Source of the DNA: Triplophysa rosa
Lineage: Eukaryota; Chordata; Actinopteri; Cypriniformes; Nemacheilidae
Direction of reading: 5' to 3'
DNA: 64,000 nt
Assembly (NCBI RefSeq): GCF_024868665.1
Contig: NC_079905.1
Location: 1,602,797-1,666,796 of the forward strand
Position numbers and translations under genes: made by a program. This document shows positions 1-14,100 of the stretch, in pieces; positions within the stretch are counted from its first letter, which is position 1, and the number at the start of each line of letters is the position of its first letter. The notes beneath the pieces were generated by a model. It did no database searches and was not told the origin of the DNA. It saw only the letters and a program-made list of their open reading frames with translations.

Positions 1-885
1 TCTGTTCCGAAACAACCGACTCCTCTTTCTCATCTCGGCTCCAAATGCGCTCGGCAAATTCCTCATCAAGTATTTTGTGCTTTCTCCACAAATAGACGCG
101 TCTCTGTGTCTCCTAAAATTACTGTACAGGCGTCCGGCTTTTTCTGTAGGATCTATTCATATCTGTTGCTCAGCAGACGAGCCGTCCGTCTGCGCCGCTG
201 TTGTGTTCAACACATTTTTATCGCTCGAAGATTTCTCCTTTATAGCTCGGAAGAAGGTCTGGGACGGAATCAACTTCGTCTCAGACGTTTCGTCTGAAAC
301 ACGCAAAATTCTTCACAACTTTGAAGCAGCTTTCGTGGATTGAATAACTCGGATCAAATGGACTTGGGAGAATTGTATGAGAAATGATCGAGTTCATGTT
401 GGAGACGTTAGTGTCTGATGAATCTGAGCACAGAGACATTGATCTCCACTGAAACTCTAGAGATGTGAGAATATCGGAGTCGTTCTCAGGGGAAGAATAT
501 GAGAAGCGCACAACTTTCATTTCCGTCTCAGAGCAACAATTGAGATCTCATGTGTGAATGATGTTTTGGCAGGAACGTTTTCAGCTGTAGTATTTGTTCG
601 GACAATCTGTGTGATGTCATTGTGTTTGTGTGTGTTATGCGCTTACACAGATGTGCGCGTGGGCCGGATGAAGACCCAGCGTGAGGTTTGGTAGAGAGGG
701 AGACGTGTATAAATTCAGCAGGGACACGGATCCATCCGTTTGCAGGACGGCCCCCTGAGACAGACATCGCTGGAGGAGAGAGAGAGAGAAAAACCATTAC
801 ATCACCTCTTACATAAGACACAAATTCAGGTGTGTGTGTGATTTCAGCTCTTGGTCTTGTAACAATCAACACTTGGGGTAGCAAT

Positions 886-889
<4 letters not shown>

Positions 890-940
<51 letters not shown>

Positions 941-941
941 T
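890..941. repeat. (CT)n(CA)n microsatellite
   Basis: Uninterrupted CT dinucleotides to about 928, switching to CA. Confidence 0.97.
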
Positions 942-1465
942 CATCTGTAACAGTCTGTCTGCAGGAGGAGAGCGAGTTCTGCCGCTCGGCTCCGTTGGCC
1001 CGCTGTGAGGAAATGCTTGGGCAGAACTTCACAGGGGAACTAAACCTCGGCCCCCAAACGCCAGCGCGGCCAGAAACCACAGCGGAAAAGAGCCGCCACA
1101 GTTAGTAACACAGTAACGCATCACACCTTCAAACCCCACAGAACTTATAAACATGATCAAACTAACATTCAGAATCACATGTAACATGTTTTGTGATGTT
1201 AGAAATGTTTCAAGACGAGTGTTCGTTCGGCAGACTGAGCCCCCCGGGGGCGTTTCTGTGTTCTCTCAGCGCGCAATGGATCGTTCCCTTCACCTCGCCG
1301 TCTGATAAGAGTAATGACGTCACACTGAAATCTAACCAGCGATTTTATTTGGTTTCCGGTTTTCAGGGAGGAGTGCAGTACCCGAGAATGCAGCCGACGC
1401 ACGCAAACCCATGTGGAAAAAAATACGGCAGTAGAACACTTTTTGAACCTTACCATAGAAAATAT

Positions 1466-2595
1466 TAGGGATGCACAGATATTGGATTAATTTAACACCA
1501 TCGGCATATCGGTAATAGCATGAAAAAGGCCGATACTGGTGGTTTATTAGGGCCCTATGATTTCTGTGATGCGCAAAACACAGATGGAAAGTAGCAAACA
1601 CGCCAGAAAGTAGCACTGAACAGCTTATAAAATTAAATTTGTTTTATGAATAGCGCTAATAATTATTCGGCTGCTGTTTAAATTTGCAATCTGCATGTTC
1701 TACGTGTGAATGAGTGGTGTGGTTTTGTGTAATGTTGTGGACTTTTTAGTTTACCTCAGGCGCGTTTTTTTTGTGTATATTGTTTTAATAGGGTGTGCCT
1801 CACACGACCTTTTTTATTATTAATGAAGAACAATTTGAACAGTATTATACACCTCTGGCACATTTTACTGTACTGTTTCATTTGAGAGAAGCTGGTGTCA
1901 AAATTTGCGGCAAGCCGTCAAAATTAAAGTTCGTCGTCAAAATAAAGGTCTACTTACCACATGACAAAACTGCTACAAAAAAAAAAACGTACAAAACTAG
2001 TAATTAAATGCAAGTAGACTTAAAACAGCAAAAGAAAAAAAAAGTAAGATACTGGTTCATATTAACATAGTTGTACACCACAAAAAAATATACAAATAAA
2101 AACGGAAAAAATTGAATTTCGGAAAATATAAAACGGAATTTAGGAAAAAAACACAATGGATTTCATAGGGCCCTAGTTTATTAATTAACTGCATGGAGGC
2201 AATGAGTTGGATGTCTGAATATACACTTTTTTTCTCTGAGCAAAATAATTACTGTAAATAGCAACAGCACAGACTTTATTTACATTTATTAATAGCATTT
2301 TCAAATTAGTCAAATTTGAATGAATGTTTTTAATAAAAGAAATATTGGATAGCAAAAATCACCTTTGAAGATTGTCATGTTGTCTTATTGTATTTTTATC
2401 TTAACTTAGATTTACATTTAGGCACATTTACACTTGTGCCTCTCTTAAAATGTTAAATGGATCCAATTCATCTTCAGTAAAATTAATTGAATAGTATTGT
2501 ATAGTACTGTATGCAATTGACCAACATTGGTATCGGAATCGGCAAAAAGTTGTTTGTTAAAATCGGCCCAAAGAAATCCTATTGGTGCATCCCTA
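1466..2595. mobile_element. hAT-like MITE with nested insert
   Basis: Terminal inverted repeat TAGGGATGCAC at both ends, with subterminal ATCGGC motifs on both sides. Flanked by the 8-bp near-duplicates GAAAATAT (1458-1465) and GTAAATAT (2596-2603), as expected of hAT elements. A second element is inserted at 1549-2174. Confidence 0.85.
1549..2174. mobile_element. hAT-like MITE nested inside 1466-2595
   Basis: Ends are AGGGCCCTATGA and its inverse. Flanking 8-bp repeats are GGTTTATT and AGTTTATT (7/8). No coding capacity. Confidence 0.8.
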
Positions 2596-3028
2596 GTAAA
2601 TATTAAAATACAGTATAGTATTTAAAACAGTTTAACAAATCATTATAAGTAATACTGTAGTATACATATACATTTGTTAAAATACAGTTAAAAATACTAA
2701 AGTATACTACAGTGCAAATCTCATATCAAAAGAAAAATCAATTCGAAAAATGTGTGGAAAACGTCACAAGGATGTCTTTGAGTTACTTTTAAAACATTTG
2801 CAAGGCGTAAAAGTGAGATAAAATTATTTGTCAAGTTTACTTCCTGGTGTTTGAATGAACACAGAAACATGTGTTTTACAGTCCTGTGATTTTTAATAAA
2901 GTGTTAAAATGTTAAAAATAGTTAAAAATTAAGTGGAAAAATACAATTCTGAGAAAGTAATTTTCAGGTAAATCAAGAGTCAACTGATGCTCATCTTAAA
3001 GAAGGTGAGCTATTGAAATGGTTGGTAC

Positions 3029-3132
3029 CTGGATTTGAGCCGTGGATCGATACAAGGCTCCGTTCTCATTGTTGCACGAGCCAATAGGTGAGCTGGGTCC
3101 AGAACCTGCAGAGCTGTCATTGGCTGAGGAAT
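3029..3132 (-). CDS. hdac9: hdac9 exon 7, Ser-rich linker
   Basis: Encodes [20 protein letters not shown] and ends ...STAQIQ at donor CAG|GTACC in phase 0; the SGPSSP block matches HDAC9 and HDAC5 at this position. It is the last hdac9 exon recognised; nothing resembling the next exon was found in 1-3028. Confidence 0.9.
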
Positions 3133-6100
3133 CTAAAGTTAAAGACAACAGAAAGTGAGTTCTGCGCTAATATAACATGAAGAATCACATTAGCTCAGTG
3201 TTTCGTGTCTCAGGTTGTTGTTACCCGTCAGTTCTAGACCTCGTTTCTTCAGCGGTGTGACAAGCACGCTGCCGTCTCTCCGGCGCATGGGAGCGCTTCT
3301 CCTCTCAGAAACCTTCTGCTTGAGTCTGGACCTCACCTTCAGATTGGGCTCGGATGCTGAACGATGACAGAAATCACATTTATCGTGACAAACTGATAAA
3401 AAAAATGCCAAAAGCATAGAGGATCAAAATGTGCATGTGTATAACTATAAACTAAACATAAGTTATAACAAGATGTCAGAATTAGATGATATTGTATGGT
3501 TTGGTTATATTGTAACAGCTGAGAGGCTTATTGGTGTGCCCCTGCCCAATCTCCAGGACTTGTACAACTCCAGGGTCACATCATCAAAGACCCGTCCCAC
3601 CCTGGACACAACCTGTTTGAACTCCTGCCATCGGGCAGACGATCCAGAACACTGCGCACTAGAACATCTAGATACAAGAACAGCTTCTTCTCGCAGGCCA
3701 TCTCATTCCTAAACAGCTAGCACATCCATCATAACCTCCTAGTTAAGTGCAATATACACTACCCGTCCAAAAAAAGCCACACACTCAAATATTTTGTTGG
3801 ACCTCCTTGAGCTTTGATTATGGCACGTGTCGTTTCGATAAGCTTCTGCAATGTCCAGAATGTCCATTTTTTCCTGGCCAGAGTTGCATTCATTTTTAGC
3901 CTCATATTTATTTTATATTCTTTTCTATTTCTCGTGATATGTGTATACTGGGTGTTTAATAGCTCATGTAACCAGAACAAAATATGTTTGTGTGTGTGCA
4001 CACTTGGCGAATAAAGCTTATTCTGATTCTGATATTGCCAGAGCCCTGCTGATTCCAACCCCATCATAAAACCATTCGAAATTCCCTTCAATTCCTCACC
4101 AGCCAATCACATTTTATTGTGTAAAAGCCAGTTTTTATGATCCTATGACCAAATACAAATTAAAAGTTAATAAAAAAATTGAAATACTACTATACTGTCA
4201 ACATAGACACACGACTGATTCTGTACACACGCATGTACACACATGCATGCACACGCACACACATGTTGGGTTTCCATGTTTTATGGGGACATTCCATAGA
4301 CACAATGGTTTTTATACTGTACAAACTGTATATCATATTCCCTCCCCCTAACCCTAACAATCACACACAACTGTCTGCTCTTTTACATTTTCACAAAAGT
4401 TCATTCTGTATGATTTATAAGCTTGTTTCCTCATGGGGACCAAAACATGTCCCCACAAGGACAAGGGTTTTGGATATTGCCATCTTTGTGGGGACATTTT
4501 GTCCCCGTACCGTAGGGTTTACCCTTCCCACACACACACGCACACACACACACACAGATAATATTCACACGTACAGTACACACGCATACACACACACACA
4601 CATTATGAAGTAGCTCACAGAAGTTAATGTGTGGTCTGTATTCAGGTCTACTGAGGAATTCTGGGATATCTACCAGCTGTAATGAGGTAAGAACTGCATG
4701 ATCAATTCCATCCTTCATCTGGATGACATTAAAACACAGTAACAACTTAACTGCCTGAGAAACCAGTACCTGCCAACCACAAACCTCAATGGTACTGGTT
4801 TATGGTACTAACACACAGACACTGAGATACTGACAGTGAGCGAGAGATTTGGCCTGAGAATGGGGAAATCCTCTTTTCTTTCCCACTATGACTCCTGAAG
4901 TTCCAAAAATCCCTGGATTTCACCAGATCTACTGTGGAAATCCAGACGCCGCACAGACGCCACCTACCGCAACACACAACATGACTATAACACACACACA
5001 CACACACACATGTCGTGGTCTGACTGTGTGTATCTGGACAGAGATGAAGGCAGATGAGGAAAATATAAACACACAGCCAAAGACTGACTGATTCTAATAT
5101 GTTTCTGTTCCTACTGTGCACGATTCATCAGAACATTAGAATCTAAAGAAAACACAATGTTTTGTTCTGAAATTATTTCAACAACGTGTCATTTGCTCCA
5201 CCTTAGAAATGTTTCTAAGTCGCGTTAACCAACAGACAGAAACACTGATTTATGAATAATTGCACATTTTGAGAACGTAAAACACACTCACAACGCCTCA
5301 CAATGCTGCGGAATCAAAATGTTTATAAAATGCGAATTATTATCATATCATTATCATATTATCATATTCTTCAGCAATTTCATTGATTTCCTGTTTAAGA
5401 AGTAAACCCAGAGCCCTTAAATTAACCTTAAATTCACACACAAAAAAACGACTGTAATGAAACGGATGCCGTGATATACAGTCAGATTACAGTAATGAGC
5501 TAATATTGTAATTCATCCTCTGTGACACATGATGAATAAGCGCGATTAGAAAAATACCGCACAAATATTTGCCCAGCAATTATCTGGAAGGATTTACACG
5601 TTTATAATTCGCAGGGAAAATACGCATGTGTTTACGTTGGGCCGCGTCATTACAGGGCATTTCCAACGCTGCCCGACTCAAACTTCCTTAAACAAACATG
5701 GCATGAGAAGGTGACTGCTGAGGGGGGGTCACAGAGACCCCATCAGCACCTGCACGGCTGACCAGCTCCATATGTTCATCCAGCACCGCTGCTTTACAGT
5801 GAGGAACGCACATGGTCCAAATGGTTGCTAAGGCGTTGCTATGCAGATGCTAAATGGGGTTACTAGGGTACACACATAATATTCTGCATACTATATTACA
5901 GCTCTTTTTTTAACATTTAGGATCACACCTTTACAATTTGAGGTCACACCACTACAAAAAATAAGTAGGGCTGTCAAACGATTAATCGCGATCAATCGCA
6001 TCCAGAATAAAAGTTTGTTTTTAAATAATATGTCTGTATACTGTGCTTATTCATTTTGTATTTATAAACACACACACACATATATACAGTATACATATTT

Positions 6101-9100
6101 AGGAAATATTTAAATGTATTAATTTATATTTACTTAAATTATAAATAAATGTTTATAAAAGAAATTCTCATATATATGTTTTAATATATGCATGTAAATG
6201 TATGCTTTTATCAACACAAGATTAATATACACAGTACACACATGTATATTATGTAAACACAAACGTTTATTCTGGATGCGTTCAATCGTTTGACAGCCCT
6301 AAAAATAAGTAGACTTCAAGTGCATATTTAAGCAAAGCAAGTAGGCCTACAGTATATTTTAAGTTTAAGTATATGTAGAGTATACTTTAGCAGTATGTAC
6401 TATACTTGGGACTAAACTGGTCCACTTTTTAATATACAAAAGTGTCCTTTTTAAGTATCTAAGTACGTAAAGTAGACTGAAAATATACTAATAGCACACT
6501 TGTAATAGTGACACTTGCCTTTGAGTCTCTCCCACTGTTCTCTTTCCTAACACAAACAGACCTGTCGCCTGCACATCATGACCGCTCCCCCCCCACCTGT
6601 CAATCATTTGGCCGTGAAGGGTCCTGACCAGGGCAAAGAACAAGCACTACCTTCATGATCCTCCCCCCCGCACCCCCCGCCTGGCAGAATCAAGCGGGAC
6701 AGACGGGAAGTGGGGGACGGCTCCTCCAAAACTCATTTCAAATCCAGACAGGACAGTTTCATACTTTTAATACTTTTACATTGGCACAAAAGCACTCTTC
6801 AGCACGTTGAGTGTGGAGCACAATAGAATGGAGTTGTATTTCTGCTCGTTCTGTGTTGTAATTGGCCCACTGCTGGTTCTGATGTACGGGCAGAAACCGG
6901 AGCTTCAGGAAGCGGCCCTGCAGACTGTCTTGTCAGCGTAGACAAATTATTCCACTGACAAAAAAAGCGGCCTGTTTTTCTTGTCGCTTTTTTCCCTCCC
7001 CGTTTCGTTCCCGTTGTTTTTGTATCCCCCCGCATGCGCCGGACGGGCCTCTTTTTTAAAGCTGTTACCTGAGTTATTGAGAGCGCACGAAACGACGCCC
7101 CAGAGCTCCACGCTGATCTGCGATTGTGCAGACCCCTGCGCTTCAGAAACCCCCCCAGAGATTTGCGGTATTCTGGACCCTTCCTGATGTTTAGCCGTGT
7201 TGGAAATTCCGTGAAAACAGTGCTTGGATGAAGACCAGGTCTATTTTTACCTTCCCTTTTCAAAAGAGTTTCAGTGTTATCGCTCTGTGCGGACTACAGT
7301 ATCAGCTTCCTCTACAAACTCATGGTGAAATCTAGCTCACGACGAGACGTTCGGAAGATATCAAAGATCATGAGTTCCTGGAAAAAGAAAGCACGTTTTT
7401 AACACGGTTGCTCTTTCATGAGTTCTGGTTTGTGGTTCATTTACGTATCAATTTAGTGTCGAATGAGAGTGTAATCGGTGACTATGGAGGTGCAAAACGA
7501 AGGTAAAATAATCTTGATTTGGGTCAATTTGATTGATATTGACTTTTGATGGCAGACTTGTCAAATCTGAGCTCAGTTTGAGACATTTTTTACATCTCTT
7601 CTGAAACTCTAATGACGGACACATTTGTAAGATTTCTGACTTTCAGGAGAAATATCTGAGATGCAGATGAGACTCAAGCAAAAGTTTCCATTTGCTCTCC
7701 ATTTAATCTCAATGATGTCACACTCAAATAACTGTTTTTTATTTTTGAAACTTAAATAATCTCGTTTTGTCTTATCTATCACCGGGTGCCTAAAAGTGAG
7801 GGGTGAAAGGTCAAATGCTCACAATGAGCACCCTAGTCTCCGCCGCTCTTCCGGGGCGATCCGGCAAGCGTACAATCCGATGTCACCTACTTCCTCATGC
7901 CCAGGAGGAGTTAACCTCTCAGATGTGATTAGGGGGCAGAGAAGCGGACCCCTCTGCCTGGCCCGGGTTCAGTCTCTACAAGCCCTCGGCTGGATAATTG
8001 TTTGCAAACCTCTGGACAGAGGCGCCCCGGGGCACGGCGCGGGCACAAGCGTGGTCATTCTCACCGGGCTGACCCTAAAGCTAAACAGGGTCACCCGTCA
8101 GCCCCATTTAGATCTGCCCACGGGCCACGGGGCCTCGGTGACATGCACGGTTGACCGTTGACCCCAGTGATTAAATATGGGCTAGATGAATCTGCAAACA
8201 TTTAGGCAGTGTCACCTCCGCCGGGCCCCTGTGACACCGCAAGAAAACACATGGATTCATATCTCCAGGGACGGAGGTCCGGTCACATTGTGCAAAAAAT
8301 ACACGGCATACATTTAAACCTGAAGACAATTCTTTCCTTATGTACTCATTCTCGTGTCTTTCTAAAACTGCATGACTTTCTTTCTACTGCACAACACAAA
8401 ATAAGTTTTTTTGAAGAACGTTGGTAACCAAACAACACTGAACCCCATTGACGTCCATTGCATGAACACAAACCCACGGGGACATTTCTCAAAATATCTT
8501 CTTTTGATGTCATTTACAAGTTTGAAGTTTTATGACACAATGTTTATTTTTGGTGAACTATACCTTTAAGGCTCTGCGCATGCATGTCTCAGATTAAACT
8601 GATTTTATGAGGATCACGGAACAGAATTCTTCACCGTGACCTCTGAACTTTGACCTACCAGTCTTCCTGAGAGGGAAGTCCTCTCTGTAGTCCAGGCTGG
8701 AGGTCAGGGGGTATTTGAAGGTGGGAGGGGTTTCTCCTTGCGGTGGGGATCTCTGTTCTGCAGGACCCGGGTGGGCAGAGCTGGAGAACAGAAACATAAT
8801 AAAATGACCCCTCACTTCTGACCGATGAGAATTCAGATCGCTCGTGATGAGTCTGTAGTGTGTGGTTGTGTCTGTGACGCACCTGTACCAGAGTTTCGAG
8901 CCACTGAGGGGGAAACCAGCGCTGGACACTGACGGATCTTTGGCTGATTTACTCATCAGAAAGTTGTGCAGTTTCTGTCGTACTTCAGTGCTCGCCGTTG
9001 AACCTGCAGCACAAACACGGTCATGTTTATCTGTAAACAACACATTTAAAAAACAATGATGTTGATATTTCACGAAAATTCTTAAACTCTTAAATGATTG

Positions 9101-11122
9101 TTTAACTTTACTCTATATTGTATTGATGTAGAATCTCTGTGCTTCACATTAAGCATTTTGATACACAGATTGTCACTGACGTCTTGTTCACATATAAATG
9201 TGAAACTTGACTTACAATTCATTTTAGTTCATTATACTTAGTGTTAATCCGTGAGAACACTATCAGACTCTTAAAAATAAAGGTTCTTTAAAAGGTTCTT
9301 CACAGCGATGCCATGGAAGAACCATTTTTGGTTCCACAAAGAACCATTCAGTCATTCATTCTTTAAAGAACCATCTCTTTCTTACCTTTTTCTAATTTGA
9401 AGAACCTTTTTTCGCTGCAGAGAACCTATTGTGAAACAAAAAGGTTCTTCGGCTGTTAAAGGTTATTTATGGAACCATTTAGACAAATAAAAGGTTCTTC
9501 CATGGCATCCTGAAGCACCTCTATTTTTAAGAGTGATACAATACAAAATATATAACCAAATAATAAAAATGCCTAATATAATATAAAATATAAAAATGTA
9601 TTTAAATCCTAAATATCGTTTGCTGTCTGCAAAATCTATTCTTGAGCATGCTTAAAAATATATAAAATATTGTTTAGCAAATATAATGGCACAAGATTTT
9701 TCCTACAATGACTTCAATGCACCGCGATTATAAATTCTCACTCGTGTGCAGACACAGCGCCATCTTGTGGTGAATCGGGCACTTTACAGGATTAAGTCGT
9801 GATTGCAACTACAGAGATGTGATGGGCTGTGTTCAGTGTTTATTGACTGACTCTCTTTAGATCTCTCCTTCCTCCTGTGATGCTGTTTCTGCGTTTCTCT
9901 CCTGTGAACCTCCTTCTCCTCATCTCGCGCCTCCTCTCTCTCCTCCTCAGCAACGAGCCGATGCTCCTCGGCGAACACCTCCTGCTGCTGCCGAAGGGTT
10001 AACAGAGCCTGCTGGAGCTGAGAGAGAGACGGAGAGAGAGACTTAAATACAACGTCACACACGTAACTCCATAAAACTCCAGTGCCAATATACAGCGGCG
10101 GGAAAAATTAAGGGAGCATTCCACATTTTTTAGCATCATTTATATTGGGGCCATTTCAGTCCAGTTATGTTGAATTTCAACAAAATCAATCCTCAGGAGT
10201 GACAAAGTCATCCAACAGCAATGTGAAAGACTGACAGCATAAAACTGTCATAAAAAATGAGGTTATCACATAAAAAAATGATTTTGAACTTTTCCTAAAT
10301 ACATGTAGAAATATGGCTGTTGTGTTGCTTAAACGTGAATCTGAGCTTGTTTTCTTTGCGGTATTTGAGCTCTGAAAAAATACACAGCATCTTTTCTGTT
10401 ATTTTCACCTGTTTCCCCAGTTTTCATTTTTCTGCAAATGAATGCAAATAGAAACAATACTTTTATTAGAAATTTGGGTGAAATGTTGTTAGTAGTTCAC
10501 AGAATGTGGAAAATGATCATTTTACCTAAACACACACCTATAAATAGTAAATTCAGAGAAGTAATTTTGAAATGGGCTCTTCATTTTTTCCGTGGCTGTA
10601 TATAAACACGTTTTGTATAATGAACTGCTGTACACATTGCAGAACTGAAACCATGAAATAAAACTGCTGTGGTTGTGATGGGAATATACACTTATTTAAA
10701 CTTTGTTCACAGCAATGCAAAACACTGTATGGATCAGCATTTTACACATACAAATTATTTACTTTACTTTATTATATTTATTATTTACTATTAGTGTTTA
10801 CCCTTACACACACACACGCACACACGCACACACACACACACACACACAGGCTTTGGTTGACTATCCCCGTGGGGACAGTCCATAGGCGTAATGTTTTTAT
10901 ACTGTACAAACTGTATATTCTATCCCCTATCCCTAACCCTATCCCTAAACCTAAAGATCATAGAACACTTTTTGCATTTTTAGATTTGTAAAAAATATTG
11001 TTCTGTACAATTTATTAGCTTTTTTGCCCCTGGGGACCTCAATTTTGGTCCCCACGGTGACACGAGTCCCCATGTGTTGGTGTGTATTCAGGTTTAGGTC
11101 CCCACCGGGATATACAAACATG

Positions 11123-11160
<38 letters not shown>

Positions 11161-14100
11161 TGTAATGAGATTAAGCACTTTAACACTAATGGTTGACAGA
11201 GCAGATCTAGTTAAATCCTTTCCTCAGGGTCAGCCAAGAGACCTTAATCCACACTGACCTGTCCTTCAAAACAAAGATTTACTTTATCTCATCCAGAAAT
11301 ATCTTACACAACAATAACAAACAACAAGTCTTCATTAACACTAATGAATCAACTCACAGCAGGCTTGTACGTTCAGGAACAGTTTATTTGTCTAAATCAT
11401 TCTTTCACCAGGAGACAACAGATTCTGACACGTCACACACCTTGACGTGTTCCTCGAGCTGCGCCTGGTGCTGTCTCAACAGAATCTGGTGCTGTTTCTG
11501 GAACTCAGAGACGAGGAGCTGTTTCTGGATCTGTTGCTGTCTCTGGATCAGCAGCAGCTCGCGCTGTAACTGCTTCTCCCATTCATCCGAATCACGGTCC
11601 CAGTCTAACATACTGACCCCAGACCTGTCCACCACGGGCAACACCTCTGAACCTGACACACGGAGAGAGAGATGGCATCACGGTTATTGATGATAAAATT
11701 GCATTTCACAATGAGTTCACGTGTTTGTGTGAATGTGATGAAAACATCACATTCAAATCCTGCTTTAGGTCTTTTATTAAACCCAAGGGCTCATTCTGCA
11801 GCGAGGGTCTTTTTATGGGGGGCTATTTCAACTGCTTTGAGCGTAAACACAGAGGTATGTCAAGAGGCCGGCGTTTAAGAAGGAAATCTTATTTAAACAG
11901 CATCTAAAGCGAGACAGCATGTGACCGGCGCATTAGAGCTGCAGTTGAAGTATTTTTACACATGAACAAAACAGAGAGGAAATGAAAGGCATTTGCTCTG
12001 TCTGTGTGCGTGTGTTCAGATAATGGTCTGGCCTCATGCCCCTAAAACAAATCGGTGCGCTTAAAACCCATTTATAAACATGGCCTTAATCTGTTAGCCA
12101 AAAACAAACCCTCACTAATAAACACAGTTGTGAGTACACAAAGCTTCTACACACAAACACACACACATGAGTTCACGAATGATGTTTCTCAAAACAGCAA
12201 TCAGATTAAACTGAGAGCAAATCTGGACGCTTAAAGCGATAGTTTAGCCGAAAATAAAAACTCTGTCATTTATTCTCTCTCATGTGGTTTTGAATCTGTG
12301 TGTGAGCCTTTCTTCAGTGGAACACAAAATACGATATTTTGAGAAATGTCTCAGTGGTTTCGTGTTCATACAATGGAAGTCAATGGGTTTCAATGTTGTT
12401 TGGTTATCAGCATTCTTCAAAATATCTTCTTTTGTGTTCTGCAGAAGAAAGAAAGTCATTCAGGTTTGAGAGTGAATAAATGATGAAATTATGATCTCAC
12501 ACATGAGCTTCTTAAAGAAATGAAATGAAAACACGATGGGGTCAAACATTTCTCCTCCAATTCTTCCTCAGGAACTTTAGTCAAACATCATAAACAAAAG
12601 TGTGAAACTGAGAACTCCTTTAAATCTCGTGAACGATCTCTAGCATGAGAACCTTCCTCTGATGTTATCTCAGTTTTTCTGGGGTAACTATGAGACAGAC
12701 CAGAGTCGCATCTGACTCAGAACATCAGCATCACGTCGTTCGCAGGTGCTGAAATAAAAGCTGGGCCGTTGTGAAATCATCTCTCGCCACCACGACTCCG
12801 TCGGGCCCAGAATACACAGACCCCCAAAACAGAACCACTACACGGGCCAGAGGTGTCAACCTTCCACAAAAATACCACCGCATGCGTTCTGACGGACTCA
12901 CGAACTTACAAAACACGCAATCAAAAACTAGTGTGCATCATAAAGTCTTCCGGCACGCAGTTATGTGAGGAGTTAACTCAGACGGAATGATGACCGGGGC
13001 TAATCTTAGCCACCGTATTTTGGTTTTAAGGCATTAAGAGTCTAAGAATAGTCTGAAGTCAAGAGGCCAAAGCCACGGGCGGTGACGGAGCGCAGAGGCA
13101 CACGAGGGGTAAATAACTGCCACTCACGCCACTCACCAGAGCACCTGAGCCGAAGCTTTCTCTGAGAAACGTCAAATCAAGAATGATGCTATTCAGATAC
13201 ACAGATTTTGAAATCCATTATAAATTTAATTAAACTAAAAAGACATTTTGATGTCTAAATGCATGTGTGCTTATGTATACAGAAGGTTTTTATTTCTGTG
13301 GCTATTCTTCGGCTTCCGTTTAATGACCATAACCCAGTGTGGCTGCATTTCAAGTGAACTTTCCCACGCACTCTTAAAAGTGTGCATCTGCAACGCAAAC
13401 GAGAACGAGTTTGTCTTCATTTCTACTGCAACAAACAAACAACACGTGACAATATCAATGTTTTATGATGTGATCCCATATCCCATACTGCAGTACACAA
13501 CACTACACACTATGTAGACTAGAATGTATTTTCCTTATTCCATCCCCTGCTAAGTACATACTTCAAGTATGCAGTAGTACCATGCTAGATAGCAGAACGT
13601 CTGACAGATCTGTAACTGTAAATCGGTCGACTGCTTTTCAACATTTTTTTTAAAATGATTTCTTTTGGGCATTTTTGCCTTTATTTGTACAGTAACGGTG
13701 AGATGACAGGAAGCGACAGCAACAGCGCTATATGTCAGAGCACTAACTACAAGTCTATCGGCTCCGACCTCTTCAACATTTCTAAAACGACACGAGAATG
13801 TTATAAGCGAACACTGATTTTAGATCAGCTCTTCGTGGCTGGACATCCGTCTGATGTTCAGACAAAACAGAGGAAAGACGCAACAATTCATTTCATTGGA
13901 GTCACTTGTTTTAAATGAATGAGATGTAACAAAACATTACAACATCTACGTCTCAATAAGTTTGACCTGGCTGTTGAATCCTCTACGCACACACACAAAC
14001 GCACACACACTTGATCACAAATACAACCCAACAGAAAATATCCTCCAAACACTCCACAAGCCTGCAGAAAAGAATAATCACTCTTCAAAATCTCAGTTAT

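Larger units (their letters stand above)
1..3028. other. hdac9 intron (left edge), no exon recognised
   Basis: Probably the intron after hdac9 exon 7. It holds a CT/CA microsatellite and a pair of nested hAT-like elements. Minus-strand open frames at 528-884 and 844-1080 were compared with the expected next HDAC9 exon (the SLYTSPSLPNI region) and do not match. Confidence 0.6.

Noticed and set aside
528..1080. Two minus-strand open frames as possible further hdac9 exons
   Set aside because: No match to the expected HDAC9 sequence after exon 7, and no convincing acceptor-donor pair in phase.
3431..3712. 93-codon plus-strand frame as a host gene
   Set aside because: Its second half resembles the L2/CR1 reverse transcriptase C-terminus only in a shifted frame; it is a decayed LINE.
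4179..4613. 144-codon plus-strand frame
   Set aside because: It lies across CA repeats and a dispersed transposon copy; composition is Thr/His repeat translation.
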